From Arthrobacter sp. C9C5 (GTDB lineage: Bacteria; Actinomycetota; Actinomycetes; Actinomycetales; Micrococcaceae), in contig NZ_JABFMX010000004.1 of NCBI RefSeq assembly GCF_013359735.1, positions 124,001 through 188,000 of the forward strand: a DNA stretch of 64,000 nt. Direction: 5' to 3'. Made by a program: the position numbers and the translations under genes. Every line of letters begins with the position of its first letter. Position 1 is the first letter of the stretch. Under the pieces are notes generated by a model. The model saw only the letters and a list, made by a program, of their open reading frames with translations. It was not told the origin of the DNA and did no database searches. This document shows positions 63,391 to 64,000 of this stretch, in pieces.

Positions 63391-64000
63391 TCACTGCTTC
63401 TGGAATCCGGCCGGGACGGTGCCCCGATCGGCGCCCTTGACGATCGGTACGCGCACGGCGTTTCCCCACTCGGTCCAGGATCCGTCGTAGTTGCGGACGG
63501 TATCGAAGCCCAGCAGGTACTTGAGCGCGAACCAGGTGTGGCTGGACCGCTCGCCGATCCGGCAGTACGCAACGACGTCGTCGCCTTCCTTGAGCCCGGC
63601 CTCTTCCAGGTAAAGAGCCTCGAGTTCGGGGCGGCTGCGGTAGGTGCCGTCCTCCGCGGCGGCGCGGGCCCAGGGGATGGACGCGGCGGTGGGGATGTGG
63701 CCGCCGCGCAGGGCGCCCTCTTCCGGGTAGGCCGGCATGTGGGTGCGCTGGCCGGTGTATTCCTCGGCCGAGCGGACGTCGATCAGCGGCTTGCCGAAGT
63801 GCGCCAGCACGTCCTCCTTGAAGGCGCGGATCGGGGCGTCGTTGCGCTCGACCACGGGGTAGTCGCCCGCCGCGGGCACTGTCCGGTCCGTGGTGATCGG
63901 GCGTCCCTCGGCGATCCACTTGTCGCGGCCGCCGTCGAGCAGACGGACGTCCTCGTGGCCGAAGAGAGTGAAGACCCACAGCGCGTAGGCGGCCCACCAG
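63391..64000 (-). CDS. sseA: Thiosulfate/3-mercaptopyruvate sulfurtransferase (partial, C-terminal part)
   Basis: This rhodanese-family enzyme moves sulfane sulfur from thiosulfate or mercaptopyruvate to an acceptor. Only the C-terminal 202 residues are in the window; the N-terminus lies beyond 64000. The end of the first rhodanese domain is visible ([20 protein letters not shown]), followed by the catalytic domain with [12 protein letters not shown], and the active cysteine in [16 protein letters not shown] start at 63879 seen in isolation is internal. It is upstream of sufE and ybaK, which suggests a cytoplasmic sulfur-transfer operon. Confidence 0.9.
   Translation of the reverse strand, partial: WWAAYALWVFTLFGHEDVRLLDGGRDKWIAEGRPITTDRTVPAAGDYPVVERNDAPIRAFKEDVLAHFGKPLIDVRSAEEYTGQRTHMPAYPEEGALRGGHIPTAASIPWARAAAEDGTYRSRPELEALYLEEAGLKEGDDVVAYCRIGERSSHTWFALKYLLGFDTVRNYDGSWTEWGNAVRVPIVKGADRGTVPAGFQKQ

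Overview
The window is a single, densely coded stretch of a GC-rich actinobacterial chromosome. Protein content and gene order point to the Micrococcaceae (Arthrobacter / Pseudarthrobacter type). Supporting marks are the actinobacterial families DUF3000, DUF3093, DUF3159, DUF3710, DUF4192, DUF4193, DUF6421 and SepH, an HrdB-like sigma factor with an acidic, Ala/Lys-rich N-terminus, and many genes that start with GTG or TTG or look leaderless. I see no phage, transposase, CRISPR, rRNA or tRNA gene. I recognise 53 protein genes; the first (lpdA) and last (an sseA-like sulfurtransferase) are cut by the window edges.

Layout. 1-6.5 kb: lpdA, pepA, a PAC2-family protein, an MFS transporter and a DUF4192 protein. 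6.7-10.8 kb: the primary sigma factor, a small DUF7455 zinc-ribbon-like protein and topoisomerase IV subunit B; its partner subunit A is at 20.8-23.4 kb. 10.9-18.7 kb: a BlaI-type repressor and a short M56 (BlaR1-like) membrane protease, divergent from cydA-cydB-cydDC, with three perfect copies of one palindrome between them. 18.8-28.3 kb: a tandem GNAT, DinB and VOC proteins, parC, a large GNAT/acyl-CoA-synthetase-like fusion, a DUF5998 protein and a phosphodiesterase. 28.3-43.6 kb: sepH, DUF4193, DUF3093, dut, DUF3710, OB-fold protein, DUF3159, two TrkA proteins, an APC permease, a TrmA-like methyltransferase, acnA and dxs. From memory, this order closely follows the sigA-to-dxs neighbourhood of Mycobacterium tuberculosis, and the HRDC nuclease and DUF3000 gene at 54-56 kb continue the same conserved block. 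43.6-53.9 kb is an inserted accessory segment: two small unknown proteins, an aldo/keto reductase, a nucleoside hydrolase, an ECF vitamin/nucleobase-type transporter, a VOC protein and a fatty-acid beta-oxidation pair. 56.2-64 kb: threonine aldolase, SDR, DUF6421, msrB, a small unknown protein, an alpha/beta hydrolase, a 32-bp repeat array, ybaK, sufE and the sulfurtransferase.

Regulation is the most informative layer. The strongest signal is the repeated TTCTAC-N5-GTAGAA operator, which links a BlaI/M56 proteolytic switch to the whole cytochrome bd oxidase operon. A 28-bp near-perfect palindrome fills the spacer and -10 box of the beta-oxidation promoter. Two palindromes, one resembling a DtxR/IdeR iron box, sit on the aconitase promoter. 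At least twelve genes have a -10-like hexamer six to eight bases before the start codon, which indicates leaderless transcripts and settles several start choices. All homology calls were made by eye from translated sequence; no database search was run.
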